Shown in pieces: positions 18,397 through 27,818 of a stretch of 64,000 bases of DNA (position 1 is its first letter; every line of letters begins with the position of its first letter). The stretch comes from an uncultured Methanobrevibacter sp. (GTDB taxonomy: Archaea > Methanobacteriota > Methanobacteria > Methanobacteriales > Methanobacteriaceae). The stretch covers positions 48,294 to 112,293 of the forward strand of contig NZ_OMWA01000002.1 of assembly GCF_900314615.1 (NCBI RefSeq), written 5' to 3'. The notes beneath the pieces were generated by a model, which was not told the DNA's origin, ran no database searches, and was given only the letters and a program-made list of their open reading frames with translations. The position numbers and the translations under genes are program-made.

Positions 18397-19371
18397 ATGG
18401 AATTATTTTTATTTATTATATTAGGACTGCTGTTTTCACTTGCAATAGATGTCATAATAGGTGAACTGCCTACAAAAATACATCCTGTTGTAATTATTGG
18501 TTCAGCAATATCATTTTTCAAAAAAATATTTATAAAAATAAAAAATAGATTATCAGGATTATTACTGATAATATGCACTATATTAGTTGTTAATATAGTA
18601 TTATATATTATATATTTAATATGTAAAGTAAATGTGTTATTGTTGTTTATAGTATTTTTTATCTTGCTTTCATCAACATATTCGATAAATATGCTTTTAA
18701 AAACAGCTAGTGATGTTAAAGCAGATTTGGATGTTAGTATTGATAAAGCAAGAAAGTCTGTTTCATATCTGGTAAGCAGAAGCACTGATGAGCTGACTGA
18801 AAGCTTTATTGTATCTGCTGTGATTGAAAGTCTCACTGAAAACATAACAGATTCATATGTTGCTCCGATATTTTATTATGCTATATTTGCTGTTGTTATT
18901 ATGATTAAACCTGTTAATAATCAGTTATTTTATTTGCTGTTAATTCCAATGCTCTATAGAATGTTCAATACAATGGATGCAATGCTTGGATATAAAACTG
19001 ATGAATTGATCAATATCGGTTTTTTCCCTGCAAAAATAGATGATGTTCTCAATTATATTCCTTCAAGAATTGCAGGAATCTATGTTGTCATTTCTGCATA
19101 TCTGCTTAAATTGGATGGTAAAAACAGCTATAAAATAATGAGAAGAGATGCAAGAAACTGTCCTTCACCAAATTCAGGTTATACCATGGCAACAACTGCA
19201 GGAGCTCTTAATATTCAGCTGATAAAAAAAGATACCTACATTTTAGGTGATGCCAACAAAAATATTGAAAAAGAAGATATTTCAAAGGCAGTCAGTCTGT
19301 CTAAATTAACAATTATTTTATTTACTTTAACAGTATTGATTTTATTAACATTAATCTATGTGATAATATGA
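18397..19371 (+). CDS. cbiB: Adenosylcobinamide-phosphate synthase
   Basis: Membrane enzyme that attaches aminopropanol (phosphate) to adenosylcobyric acid in late cobalamin synthesis. The N-terminal helix is followed by the family motif 'DVIIGELPTKIHPVV'. Later come 'SRSTDELTESFIVSAVIESLTENITDSYVAP'-type conserved residues and 'RDARNCPSPNSGYTMATTAGAL'. About five membrane segments are visible. I prefer the ATG at 18397 because the protein then begins as family members do. An in-frame ATG at 18358 lies very close to a TATA-like run (18341-18352) and may precede the transcription start. The stop overlaps cbiG by four bases. Confidence 0.88.
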   Translation: MELFLFIILGLLFSLAIDVIIGELPTKIHPVVIIGSAISFFKKIFIKIKNRLSGLLLIICTILVVNIVLYIIYLICKVNVLLLFIVFFILLSSTYSINMLLKTASDVKADLDVSIDKARKSVSYLVSRSTDELTESFIVSAVIESLTENITDSYVAPIFYYAIFAVVIMIKPVNNQLFYLLLIPMLYRMFNTMDAMLGYKTDELINIGFFPAKIDDVLNYIPSRIAGIYVVISAYLLKLDGKNSYKIMRRDARNCPSPNSGYTMATTAGALNIQLIKKDTYILGDANKNIEKEDISKAVSLSKLTIILFTLTVLILLTLIYVII

Positions 19372-20381
19372 AAATAGCCATTATATCTGTTTCAAACAAA
19401 GGTCTAGAGTTAGCATTGACATTAAAAGAGAAATTGGATAAAGATTCAACTGTAATTAAATGTGATTTATTCCATAAAAATGTTAAAAAATATATTAAAA
19501 TAGCATTTTTTGAATATGATGCTATAATTGCCATTATGGCTTCAGGAATCTTAATCAGGTCAGTTGCACCATACATTGAATCAAAAGTCAGTGATCCTGC
19601 AGTATTAAACATTGATGACAATGGTAATTTTGTAATATCAACACTGTCCGGACATTTGGGAGGAGCAAATGCACTGGCTGATAAAATAGCAGATCTTATT
19701 GATGCAACACCTGTAATTACTACTTCAACTGATGTTAACAGAAAGCTGGGAATAGATGTTTTGGCAAAAGATCTTTATCTTTCAATTGATGATACAAAAG
19801 AAATTTTATATTTTAACAAGGCAATTCTTGAAAATGAAAAAATCACATTTACATTAAATCCTGAAAAAGATTATGTTTATTTAAAGGATTATCTGTCAAA
19901 AAATACACTTGAAATACATGTTTCATTCAATTATTCTTCAAATGTTAATACAGATGAAATTCATGTCGAATTGGATAAACATAAAATTGTTTTAAAGGAA
20001 AAAAAACTTGTTGCAGGACTGGGCTGCAAACGTGGAAAGAAGTGCAGTGACATTTATAATGGGCTTAAAAAATCAATAAATTATTTAAATATTGATATTT
20101 CACGCATTAACATGTTATCCTCAGCAGAAATTAAAAAGGATGAGAAAGGTATGATTGATTTATCAAAAAAATTATCAATTCCTATTAATTTTGTTGAATT
20201 GGATAAACTGAAACTGTTTGAATCAAGAGACATTCAAAAGTCAGAATTCGTCAAATCAAAATTCGGAATTTATGGTGTCTGCGAGCCGTCAGCATTGATA
20301 ACAGCAGGTTTTGATTCAAAATTAATTTATAAAAAAACTTCATACAATGGCGTTACAATAGCAATTGCCTGTGAAAAATAG
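19368..20381 (+). CDS. cbiG: Cobalt-precorrin-5A hydrolase
   Basis: Opens the delta-lactone ring of cobalt-precorrin-5A, releasing acetaldehyde, in the anaerobic B12 pathway. The N-terminal domain has 'IMASGILIRSVAPYI' near residue 60 and 'STLSGHLGGANALAD' near 90. The C-terminal domain has 'VAGLGCKRGKKCSDI' near 218 and 'GVCEPSAL' near 302, both family hallmarks. Length 337 is normal. Its ATG overlaps the cbiB stop (ATGA), so the two are translationally coupled. Confidence 0.93.
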   Translation: MKIAIISVSNKGLELALTLKEKLDKDSTVIKCDLFHKNVKKYIKIAFFEYDAIIAIMASGILIRSVAPYIESKVSDPAVLNIDDNGNFVISTLSGHLGGANALADKIADLIDATPVITTSTDVNRKLGIDVLAKDLYLSIDDTKEILYFNKAILENEKITFTLNPEKDYVYLKDYLSKNTLEIHVSFNYSSNVNTDEIHVELDKHKIVLKEKKLVAGLGCKRGKKCSDIYNGLKKSINYLNIDISRINMLSSAEIKKDEKGMIDLSKKLSIPINFVELDKLKLFESRDIQKSEFVKSKFGIYGVCEPSALITAGFDSKLIYKKTSYNGVTIAIACEK

Positions 20382-20402
20382 TTAAAAATAAAAAAAGTAA
20401 AA

Positions 20403-20648
20403 TTAGATAGATTCTAATTTAGATAGAACTTCCCAAATTAAAGTTCTTGCGTGTACTGGTATATTAGGATCATTACTGATTTCATCTAATTTTCCTAAGA
20501 CAGTACTTATTCTTACAGATTGATCCTGTTCGTCGTCTTTTAATAATGCGCTAGAATCACTAGCAGCTTCTCTGATATTACGAGGAACAGTGTTGTTATC
20601 TGCGATATATTCAAGAATTTCACATACTTCATCAATTTGATTACTCAT
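20403..20648 (-). CDS. UPF0147 family protein
   Basis: An 81-residue, mostly helical acidic protein matching the archaeal UPF0147 family in length and in 'ILEYIADNNTVPRNIR', 'ISTVLGKLDEISNDPNIP' and 'HARTLIWEVLSKLE'. The function is unknown. A GGAGGGAG-like site precedes the ATG. It is convergent with cbiG and divergent from the small RHH gene. Confidence 0.85.
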   Translation of the reverse strand: MSNQIDEVCEILEYIADNNTVPRNIREAASDSSALLKDDEQDQSVRISTVLGKLDEISNDPNIPVHARTLIWEVLSKLESI

Positions 20649-20792
20649 ACAACTCCCTCCAAAATAAATTAAATAAATAAAAATTAGTTAATTATATATG
20701 ATATTTGTACACTATCTCTTTAAATATTTTGTGGTAATTCGAACAATTTTTTAGTAGAAAAATTTATATTAAATTAAATTGAATTATTATAC

Positions 20793-20960
20793 ATGTCAGA
20801 CATAAGCAAAACAACTATAAATTTACCTAAGGATTTGAAAAAAGAATTAAAAAAAATAGCTATTGATGAAGATACTTCTTTATCCGGTTTAATCTTAAAA
20901 ATGATTGAAGAAGGATTAGCTAACAGAAATAAAAGTGATGTAATTTCAGATGAAGATTAA
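20793..20960 (+). CDS. Small ribbon-helix-helix (CopG-like) protein
   Basis: A 55-residue reading frame. 'KTTINLPKDLKKELKKIAIDEDTSLSGLILKMIEEGL' fits the RHH pattern: one beta strand with alternating polar residues, then two helices. Such dimers bind DNA through the strand and usually repress transcription. The acidic tail ends exactly one base before the stop of convergent fucA. An AT-rich promoter region lies upstream. No toxin partner is adjacent on the same strand, so an antitoxin role is not supported. Its target is unknown. Confidence 0.8.
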   Translation: MSDISKTTINLPKDLKKELKKIAIDEDTSLSGLILKMIEEGLANRNKSDVISDED

Positions 20961-21545
20961 TTATATATCTTCAACTGAATTTAACATAAATGTAATAAAT
21001 TGAGTTTTTGCAGACTCTTCAACAAAAACTGCAAGAGATTCAGCTTCTTTTAAGTTTTCACCAACGCAAATCACACCATGATTTTTTAAAACTAAAACAT
21101 CACTGTCTCCAATTCCTTTACTTGCACTTTCAGCAAGTTCACTGCTTCCAGGTTTTTCATATTCAATTGATGGCAGGTAAGGTTTTTTTATTTCTCCAAA
21201 ACCTTCTAATCTTTTGATTTTTTTATCTGAAAAAGCAAATCCTGTTGCATATGGAGAATGTGTATGCACTATAGCATTGACATCATCTCTTTTTTTATAT
21301 ATTTCAAGATGCATATTCACTTCAGATGAAGGTTTTCCGTCAGATAATATGTTTCCGTCAAGATCAATCAGCACGATATCTTCCGCTTTCAAACCTGCCA
21401 GTGATTTTAATGTTGGAGTAATAGCAATGATGTCTCCGCTGGCAGCATTAATTCTGGAACTGATGTTTCCAGATTTTCCTGAAATTAAATTTTTATTATA
21501 AATATTATTACCAGTATCAATTATTTCCTGAATATATTTTTTCAT
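20961..21545 (-). CDS. fucA: Class II aldolase, L-fuculose-1-phosphate aldolase type
   Basis: Zinc-dependent aldolase. The methanogen homologue makes lactaldehyde from fuculose 1-phosphate, which feeds 2-phospholactate for coenzyme F420. Visible features are 'SGKSGNISSRI' near residue 22, the zinc ligands in 'VHTHSPYATGF' near 96 and a further His in 'LKNHGVICVG' near 155. Length 194 is slightly short of the 215-residue bacterial enzyme but usual for archaea. The gene reads away from PolD, whose stop lies 9 bases upstream of this ATG, suggesting co-transcription. Confidence 0.87.
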   Translation of the reverse strand: MKKYIQEIIDTGNNIYNKNLISGKSGNISSRINAASGDIIAITPTLKSLAGLKAEDIVLIDLDGNILSDGKPSSEVNMHLEIYKKRDDVNAIVHTHSPYATGFAFSDKKIKRLEGFGEIKKPYLPSIEYEKPGSSELAESASKGIGDSDVLVLKNHGVICVGENLKEAESLAVFVEESAKTQFITFMLNSVEDI

Positions 21546-21554
21546 ATTATACCT

Positions 21555-23300
21555 CTATAAGAATTTGAAATGCTTATATTTTCCTTTATGAATAACCGGA
21601 ACTTCAGCAGGAGTCGGTTCAATATTGTGAATCTTCTGAAAGCTTGTCTGAGTCTGAAAAGTTCCTGAATTGATTAAATGAATTCCATTGAATTTTCTGT
21701 ATGAGTTAACGTGAATATGTCCTGTATGAAGAATATCAGGCACTTCCTCGATAACAAGATAATCTTCAAGTTCTGATGCTAACGGTGTTCTTTCACCATA
21801 TATAGGTGCAAGATGTCTTTTTTGGAGAAGTTCTTCCATTAAAAGATCACTTTTTTCGTATGTAAATTCCTTAACAGCCATAACAAGATCGTCAAAACTA
21901 CGTCCGTGATAAATTAAAACGTTGATTCCATCTAATGATACTACACCAGGATTGGAAATGAATTCAACATTATCCAGTTCATACAATGCCTTAGCATATT
22001 CTTCAGGAACAGCTGGCTGCGGTTCTGCAACTCTTGATGCGTCGTGGTTTCCAGGAGCAATGATAATTTTAATATCGCTTCTGATATTTCCTAAAAATTT
22101 AGCTGCTTCATTATACTGCTGTGTAATGTCTTTAATAGCAAGTTCCTGTTCCTGATTTGGATAAACTCCGATACCGTCTACAATATCTCCACCGATAATG
22201 AGATATTTAACGTCTTCAGCTACTCTTCTCTGTTCTTCGGTACCGAAATCACAATTAATCCAGTCAATAAATCTTAGGAATGCATCTTCCTGGAATGTAA
22301 GACTTCCAATGTGAATATCTGATAGGAATACAATACCAAAGTCCATTTCTTTATCCGGAACCCTTAAAACACCAGGATTTATGATCTGCTGACCAAATCC
22401 GAAGTGTCTGTCATCACTCTTGTTAGCGATAACTCCTATAACTTCATCTCTGACAAGCTTTTCGGCTTCTGCAAAGAGCTCTTCATTATTTTGTGAAAAT
22501 AAAATGGACATGCTTCCTGTATCGTCTTCAAACTCGACAATCTTATGACCATTTTTACTTGATCTTATTTCACGAACCATTACAATCAGACTTAAACTGT
22601 CCATAGAATCATCGATATCGGCGATTTTTGTATAATTTCTAAGCTCAGGCCTTTTGGATAGAATCTTTTCCAATTTTTCATATCTGCTTTTAAAGTAAGC
22701 AATAAGGTTTTCAAGCTCTCCGCTGGTGTATGATTTCTTACTCATATCCTGGATAATCTTAAAGTCATATGTTGCATTGATTTTTTGCTCATTTCTTTTA
22801 AATTTGATTTTTTCATCTTTAACTGTTTCACTAGCCTCTACAATAGTTTGATTAACATATTTTTCAGGTTTGTCACTTTCTTTTTTAAGATTATCAATTG
22901 ATGTTGGTTTAACTGTTTTCGGTTGTTCTTTTTGTTCAACGGTCTTTGGTTGTTCAGTTGAAGGTTTTATTTCTTTTTTTGGTTTAACGTTTTGTGGTGT
23001 TTGTTTTATAGGTTTTTTAATCTCCGGTTTAACTTCTTGAGATTTATCAACTGCATTATCGTTTGTCAATGTTTTTTGATTTGTATTGTCAGTTTTTGTA
23101 GTATTTCCTAAAAGTTCATTGATAGTTTCACCGCTTACAGATACTAAATCTTTTGATGTAAACTTATCACCTTTTAACTTAACTATTAATGAAGATGCAA
23201 AATCTAAAGGATTTTCAGCATTAACAACAATATTATAAGCTTCTGGTGATAGGTTTATTCCTTTCTTTGCAAATTTTAATAGAATTTTATTAGTTGACAT
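21555..23300 (-). CDS. polB: DNA polymerase D small subunit DP1 (3'-5' exonuclease)
   Basis: Proofreading subunit of the archaeal replicative polymerase PolD. The C-terminal phosphoesterase domain carries 'LSDIHIGS' near 328, 'GGDIVDGIG' near 372, 'GNHDASR' near 420, 'YHGRSFDD' near 465 and 'HTGHIHV' near 535, the metal-binding motifs of an active Mre11-like nuclease. An OB-fold ('VMVREIRSSKNG') lies near 240. Residues 70-170 form a low-complexity Lys/Pro/Thr/Gln linker after a small N-terminal domain. I use the ATG at 23300; a TTG three codons upstream is possible. The large subunit is elsewhere. Confidence 0.93.
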   Translation of the reverse strand: MSTNKILLKFAKKGINLSPEAYNIVVNAENPLDFASSLIVKLKGDKFTSKDLVSVSGETINELLGNTTKTDNTNQKTLTNDNAVDKSQEVKPEIKKPIKQTPQNVKPKKEIKPSTEQPKTVEQKEQPKTVKPTSIDNLKKESDKPEKYVNQTIVEASETVKDEKIKFKRNEQKINATYDFKIIQDMSKKSYTSGELENLIAYFKSRYEKLEKILSKRPELRNYTKIADIDDSMDSLSLIVMVREIRSSKNGHKIVEFEDDTGSMSILFSQNNEELFAEAEKLVRDEVIGVIANKSDDRHFGFGQQIINPGVLRVPDKEMDFGIVFLSDIHIGSLTFQEDAFLRFIDWINCDFGTEEQRRVAEDVKYLIIGGDIVDGIGVYPNQEQELAIKDITQQYNEAAKFLGNIRSDIKIIIAPGNHDASRVAEPQPAVPEEYAKALYELDNVEFISNPGVVSLDGINVLIYHGRSFDDLVMAVKEFTYEKSDLLMEELLQKRHLAPIYGERTPLASELEDYLVIEEVPDILHTGHIHVNSYRKFNGIHLINSGTFQTQTSFQKIHNIEPTPAEVPVIHKGKYKHFKFL

Positions 23301-23472
23301 ATTAATCAAATTTTTAATTTTCTATGTTAATAAACTTTGAGAATTTATATTTTTAATTTCAAGTTAAGACATGTAATATTGTTTTTTCATAGGTATATTT
23401 ATTATATATTAAAAATAAAATTTAAATTATTATAGTATATTGTTATTATAATTAAGTAATGATTGTGATAAA

Positions 23473-23970
23473 ATGGCGAATAAAATAGTTAGAATTATTT
23501 TAATTGTTGTACTATTTATTGTATTCTTTGAGTTAGGGCTATTCGGTTCATATACTATAGTTACTTCCGAAGCACCTAATATTCAGGGATTGATAGATAT
23601 GCAAATATCAAAGATAACAGGTATTTTCAGTCCTGATAATGTCAATCAGATATTAGTTAAAGATCCTACTCCTGTATCTATTTCAAATAAAAAAGATGTT
23701 GCTCTGAAGCTGGAGGAACTGTCGAAGGTAGATGGAGTGAATTATGAATCTATCAATGTATCTACAACTGAAGATCCTGATAATTCCGAGTTTAATGTTA
23801 CTATTGAAGCTTTAGGTTATGCTTCACCTAACTCAACTTCTGGTCAAATTGTTATAAGTCAGGACCCTTCATTTAAGATTATAGCTAAGGGTACTGCTTC
23901 TTATAAGGGAACCGGATTATTGGTTGATAGAGATTCCGTTACAATAAATTCAGTATTAAAACTTTACTAG
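23473..23970 (+). CDS. Membrane-anchored hypothetical protein
   Basis: A 165-residue protein with one N-terminal hydrophobic segment (about residues 6-28) and a short basic head, leaving the remainder outside the cell. The outer part has 'KKDVALKLEELSKVDGVNYESINVSTTEDP', several N-x-S/T sites and a strand-rich C-terminus. I recognise no family. The gene ends 7 bases before cbiH and probably shares its transcript, although no link with cobalamin synthesis is evident. Confidence 0.7.
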   Translation: MANKIVRIILIVVLFIVFFELGLFGSYTIVTSEAPNIQGLIDMQISKITGIFSPDNVNQILVKDPTPVSISNKKDVALKLEELSKVDGVNYESINVSTTEDPDNSEFNVTIEALGYASPNSTSGQIVISQDPSFKIIAKGTASYKGTGLLVDRDSVTINSVLKLY

Positions 23971-23977
23971 TGATTAT

Positions 23978-25051
23978 ATGATTAATGTTATAGGTATTGG
24001 TCAAAATAGAGAAAATATGACTTTGGGAGCTGTTAAAGCTATAGAAGAGTCCGATGTAATTATTGGTTATAAAAAATATATTAACCAAATTGATGATTTA
24101 ATAGTCGGTAAAGAGATTATTAAAAAAGGAATGGGCGATGAAATAGCTAGAGCTGAAATGGCAATTCAGAAAAGTTTAGACGGCCAGACCGTATCATTAA
24201 TTAGTTCCGGAGATCCCGGCGTTTTTGGAATGGCAAATGTATTGTATCAGATTGTAAGCAAATATGACAATGTGGAAATCAAGGTTTATCCCGGCGTTTC
24301 TGCACTTAATTACGCTTCATCCAAACTTGGAGCGCCTCTGCATGATTTTGCTGCAATCAGTTTAAGTAACATTTTAACCCCTTTGTCTGAAATTGAAAAA
24401 AAATTAAGATATGCGCTTGAGGCCAATTTGATTGTAGCGATATATAATCCTATAAGCAAAACACGTAAAGAACCGTTCAGACGCTTTAAACAGTGTGTAT
24501 TAGAGATTAAAGGAGAAGATGCATTAATTGGAATCGTTGACAGTACATATGAACCTGCAAAAGAGACAATTGTTAAAGTAAAGGATTTAACAGAAGACAT
24601 TGTCAACATGTCATGCACATTAATTGTCGGCAATGACCTAACTTATATTCAGGAAGGAAAACTTATTACTCCAAGAGGCTATGTTATAAGGTCTAAAATT
24701 CATCCGTTGTCACAAAATCATTACGAAAAATTCTTGAATGGTGAAATCGCTCACGGACCTAATAGGGAATGCGATTATTATCCATGTCACTATGAAGGCC
24801 AATACTGTGATTTCTGTTATTGTCCATTTTATCCTTGCGGAGACTCTTCAACAGGCGGTGAATGGATTAAAGGCAAAGATGTTTGGAACTGTAAAGATTG
24901 CATGTGGTTACATGAAAAAGAAAGCGTTGAATATTTAAGAGAGCCTTTGGAAGATATTTTAGAAGAAGTTGAAGATTTAAAAACTAAGAAAAAGACTTTA
25001 TTAAAACTAAGAAGAGCATGTTTGTTAAAAACTAATCCAAAAGATCTTTAG
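23978..25051 (+). CDS. cbiH: Cobalt-precorrin-3B C17-methyltransferase with Cys-rich C-terminal domain
   Basis: SAM-dependent methyltransferase of corrin ring contraction. Residues 1-240 form the tetrapyrrole methylase fold: 'GIGQNRENMTLGA' near 4, 'SSGDPGVFGMA' near 79, 'YPGVSALNYA' near 103 and 'VAIYNPISKTR' near 150. Residues about 262-315 form a cysteine-rich small domain with ten Cys ('CDYYPCHYEG', 'CDFCYCPFYPC', 'CKDCMW'). This domain is known both alone and fused to CbiH in methanogens and probably binds metal or an iron-sulfur cluster. Start ATG has a GTGATT site. Other cbi genes lie 4 kb away. Confidence 0.9.
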   Translation: MINVIGIGQNRENMTLGAVKAIEESDVIIGYKKYINQIDDLIVGKEIIKKGMGDEIARAEMAIQKSLDGQTVSLISSGDPGVFGMANVLYQIVSKYDNVEIKVYPGVSALNYASSKLGAPLHDFAAISLSNILTPLSEIEKKLRYALEANLIVAIYNPISKTRKEPFRRFKQCVLEIKGEDALIGIVDSTYEPAKETIVKVKDLTEDIVNMSCTLIVGNDLTYIQEGKLITPRGYVIRSKIHPLSQNHYEKFLNGEIAHGPNRECDYYPCHYEGQYCDFCYCPFYPCGDSSTGGEWIKGKDVWNCKDCMWLHEKESVEYLREPLEDILEEVEDLKTKKKTLLKLRRACLLKTNPKDL

Positions 25052-25061
25052 GTGAATTTAA

Positions 25062-25661
25062 TTGTCAATCAAAAATTTATTAATTGAAATGAAAAATCTG
25101 TCAGAACTTATGGTTGATTTAGCTTACTCAGCAATTTTATTCAACAGTAAAGCAGCAGCAGAAGAAGTTATTGCTCTAGAAAATGAAGTTAATGCAATGA
25201 ATTATGAAATCAAAAAAGAGTCACTGGTGGCAGCCAGGTCTTATGAAGATGCTGAAAAATTAACAGCACTTTTAGAAATTGCAGAAGCTGCTGAAAGTAT
25301 TGCAAATGCAGCTAAAGATTTGGCTGATTTAGTGATTACCGGTTTTAAACCGCACCCAGTATTCAAAATGGTCATGGAAGAATCCGACAAAAGCATAGTT
25401 AGAGTTGTAGTCGATGATACCTCCGACCTTGCAAATAACAGTTTAGGAGATTTACTGCTTGTAAATCGTACAGGAATGAGAGTTATTGCTATTAGGAGAG
25501 GAACATCCTGGATTTACGGTCCGGATAAACACACAACCATTTTACCAAATGATACATTAATTTTAAAAGGAACAGAAGCTGGAGCAGACTTATTGGAAAA
25601 ATTGGCTGCAGGAGCCTGTTCTCTAGAAGATATTCCAGAAGAATTAGAAGATGAAGATTAA
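25062..25661 (+). CDS. PhoU-like / TrkA-C domain regulatory protein
   Basis: Residues 1-100 form a PhoU-like helical bundle. Residues 115-185 form a TrkA-C (RCK-C) domain ('LLLVNRTGMRVIAIRRG', 'LPNDTLILKGT'), typical of cation-transport regulators that bind ligands such as nucleotides. The start is a TTG with an AGGTG site. It lies 31 bases before an MgtE-like permease; the pairing of these two protein types (COG3273 and COG1824) recurs in archaea, so this protein probably gates or regulates that transporter. A tail of acidic residues ends the protein. Confidence 0.82.
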   Translation: MSIKNLLIEMKNLSELMVDLAYSAILFNSKAAAEEVIALENEVNAMNYEIKKESLVAARSYEDAEKLTALLEIAEAAESIANAAKDLADLVITGFKPHPVFKMVMEESDKSIVRVVVDDTSDLANNSLGDLLLVNRTGMRVIAIRRGTSWIYGPDKHTTILPNDTLILKGTEAGADLLEKLAAGACSLEDIPEELEDED

Positions 25662-25692
25662 GGTGATTAAATGATAATAGGTAGTGATATTT

Positions 25693-26955
25693 GTGAGAGA
25701 AAAACAGAAGAAGATTCGCAGTTCACTATCTACTTCAGCGTTCGCTGATTTTTATAATGAACATAAATCCATTATAAAAGAAGGATTGATCGCCCTTTTA
25801 ATCTGTGCTATAGGAGATTTGTGCGCAGGTGTAATCTTAGGCAGAATGACCTTTTTCCTTGAAACATTTCCTGGCCTTTTAGTTATTGTTCCGGGAGCTA
25901 TCGGTATGAGGGGAAATATTTTCGGTTCATTCGCTTCAAGACTTTCAACTAACCTGCACATAGGTTTAATATCTCCCCAGTTCGAATTTTCAAAAGATTT
26001 AAATCATAATATATTTTCCTCTTTTGTTTTAACATTGGTTTTATCCATCTTTTTAGGAATTGTTGGAAAAATATTCTGCATGCTTATGCATTCACCTTCA
26101 ATGGAACTGATTGATTTTATACTGATTTGTACAATTGCAGGTCTGATTTCAAATGTGATTATGCTTCCGATTACCATGTTCGTTTCATTTAAAAGCTTTG
26201 AACATGGATGGGACCCGGACAATATTACAAGTCCGATTATTGCAGCTTTCGGTGATCTGTTTACATTACCGGCTATAATATTATCAACCTATGTTTTAGT
26301 GGCTTTGAATTTTAATTTTATTGTAAAGGATATTGTTCTTGTAATAATGCTAATCGCCGTTTTAGTCAGTTTCATATACTGCTACAGACTGTCTTATGAG
26401 ACAAAAACCATACTGAAGCAGTCTACTCCGATTCTGCTTTTATGTTCCTTTTTAGGAGGTTCAGCAGGTGGAATCCTGAACAGTTCAGTTGAAACATTGC
26501 TGACAAATCCTAGTTTACTTACATTAATCCCGCTATTTTCAGGAGAAAGCGGCAGTCTGATAAGTATTTTAGGTGCCAGATTATCTTCAGGACTTCACTC
26601 CGGTCTGGTGGAACCGTTTAAAAGACCGCAAGGTGAAGCAGTACATAATTTCATTATATCCTATATTTTAGCAATAATGATTTTCCCTGTAATTGGTATT
26701 CTAGCAGAAGTGTCTTCAGTATTATTTAAGGTGGCTGGGGTAGGCTTTGATAAGATTATTGAAATCAGTACATTATCAGGGATTATTTTAGTAACTGTTA
26801 TGGTATTTGTTGTCTATTACATATCAACAATATCATATAACAATAATCTGGACCCTGATAATATTGTAATACCAATTTCAACAAGTGTTACTGATTCCAT
26901 TTCAAGCCTGATTCTGATATCAGTTTCATTACTGCTTTTAGGCGTACTTATTTAG
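25693..26955 (+). CDS. MgtE-like divalent cation permease, duplicated membrane domain
   Basis: Integral membrane protein with about ten helices arranged as two homologous MgtE/SLC41 domains. The repeated motifs are 'PGLLVIVPGAIGMRGNIFGSFASRLST' and 'PLFSGESGSLISILGARLSSGLH', and 'DPDNITSPI' and 'DPDNIVIPIS'. It lacks the N-terminal Mg-sensing and CBS domains of bacterial MgtE. The upstream PhoU/TrkA-C protein may replace them. Starts are GTG; I prefer 25693 (after an AGGTAGTGAT site) over the in-frame GTG at 25684. Substrate, Mg2+ or another divalent ion, is inferred from the family. Confidence 0.85.
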   Translation: MREKQKKIRSSLSTSAFADFYNEHKSIIKEGLIALLICAIGDLCAGVILGRMTFFLETFPGLLVIVPGAIGMRGNIFGSFASRLSTNLHIGLISPQFEFSKDLNHNIFSSFVLTLVLSIFLGIVGKIFCMLMHSPSMELIDFILICTIAGLISNVIMLPITMFVSFKSFEHGWDPDNITSPIIAAFGDLFTLPAIILSTYVLVALNFNFIVKDIVLVIMLIAVLVSFIYCYRLSYETKTILKQSTPILLLCSFLGGSAGGILNSSVETLLTNPSLLTLIPLFSGESGSLISILGARLSSGLHSGLVEPFKRPQGEAVHNFIISYILAIMIFPVIGILAEVSSVLFKVAGVGFDKIIEISTLSGIILVTVMVFVVYYISTISYNNNLDPDNIVIPISTSVTDSISSLILISVSLLLLGVLI

Positions 26956-27818
26956 TACCATGCCTTTAATATTAAATTGCATTCGTTTGTCGTGAAATAG
27001 TCATAATTCAAGTCATTTATCTTAAACGTTTTTGGTGTTGAAATCAGTACAGCCTTGGCGTTGGCCTTGTTAAAGTGAACAAATACAACAGCACTTGTAT
27101 CGTCATAAAAATTGATTTTATCGTTTAGATAAATAATCTCAGAGCTTGGACTTTCCCAAAATCTGGCCTTAACGACCCTTGTTGTGTCGACCATATATTT
27201 CAGATTGCTTTTTTCATCCTTATCTATTATAAGATAATAGTTTGTCTTTTTCAGATTTCCCTTGAATATTTTGAAGTAATTGCAGCTGTGAGAGTTCTGT
27301 TTGTGGCCATGATTGCATTTTCCTTCATTCTGAAAGTCTTTTATAACAAACTTTTTGAAAAAGTCACATTTAACAAGCCTGTTTACCGAGTATATATTTT
27401 CGCTTTCACTGTCATCGCCAATTTTTACACTTGAAATGCCACTGGACTTCGGAATCAGTTCCATAGATGTTTTAACTTTTGAGCCGAATATTTTTTCAGA
27501 TACCAGCTTTTTATAGTTTTTACCAAGAGTGCTGAATTTTTCATATGAAACGCTGTTTGGAATGATTTCGTCGTGTTCATTAACAATTGCAAGACCAGGT
27601 GTTCCCTTTTTATATTCATTCCAGTTTTGCGGAACTCCAGGATTGTTAATTAAATTGTCGATAACTTCTGAAATCATCAGTTCTGTATTTTCTCTTTCAG
27701 TTGCTTTAACAGCCTTTTGAGTTATGTTTTCAGATAAATTCAAAACGATTCCTGCAATCATTAATATGACTATTAAAACAATTGCAACTTCAATGACTAT
27801 ATTTCCTCTGTTATCCAT
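26952..27818 (-). CDS. Type IV pilin-like protein with Cys/His cluster
   Basis: The N-terminus reads MDNRG-NIVIEVAIVLIVILM: a short head ending in Gly, then a hydrophobic helix with Glu at +5 after the presumed prepilin peptidase cut. These are the hallmarks of a type IV pilin. A large outer domain of about 260 residues follows, including a Cys/His cluster near residues 145-185 ('CDFFKKF', 'GKCNHGH', 'SCNYF'). I chose the ATG at 27818, preceded by GGTGA; a GTG at 27827 is possible. The start overlaps the stop of the upstream gene. An exact mini-ORB 13-mer lies inside this gene at 27424-27436. The exact role, pilus or pseudopilus, is unknown. Confidence 0.7.
   Translation of the reverse strand: MDNRGNIVIEVAIVLIVILMIAGIVLNLSENITQKAVKATERENTELMISEVIDNLINNPGVPQNWNEYKKGTPGLAIVNEHDEIIPNSVSYEKFSTLGKNYKKLVSEKIFGSKVKTSMELIPKSSGISSVKIGDDSESENIYSVNRLVKCDFFKKFVIKDFQNEGKCNHGHKQNSHSCNYFKIFKGNLKKTNYYLIIDKDEKSNLKYMVDTTRVVKARFWESPSSEIIYLNDKINFYDDTSAVVFVHFNKANAKAVLISTPKTFKINDLNYDYFTTNECNLILKAWY
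27424..27436 (+). promoter_or_regulatory. Exact mini-ORB 13-mer inside a coding region
   Basis: TTTACACTTGAAA occurs here within the 26952-27818 gene (antisense to it). The extension after the 13-mer differs from the origin boxes, so chance is possible. Confidence 0.3.

Noticed and set aside
19904..19918. TACACTTGAAATACA, a partial ORB-like match
   Set aside because: It lies within cbiG and lacks the leading TT and the ACCTCT arm; probably chance.
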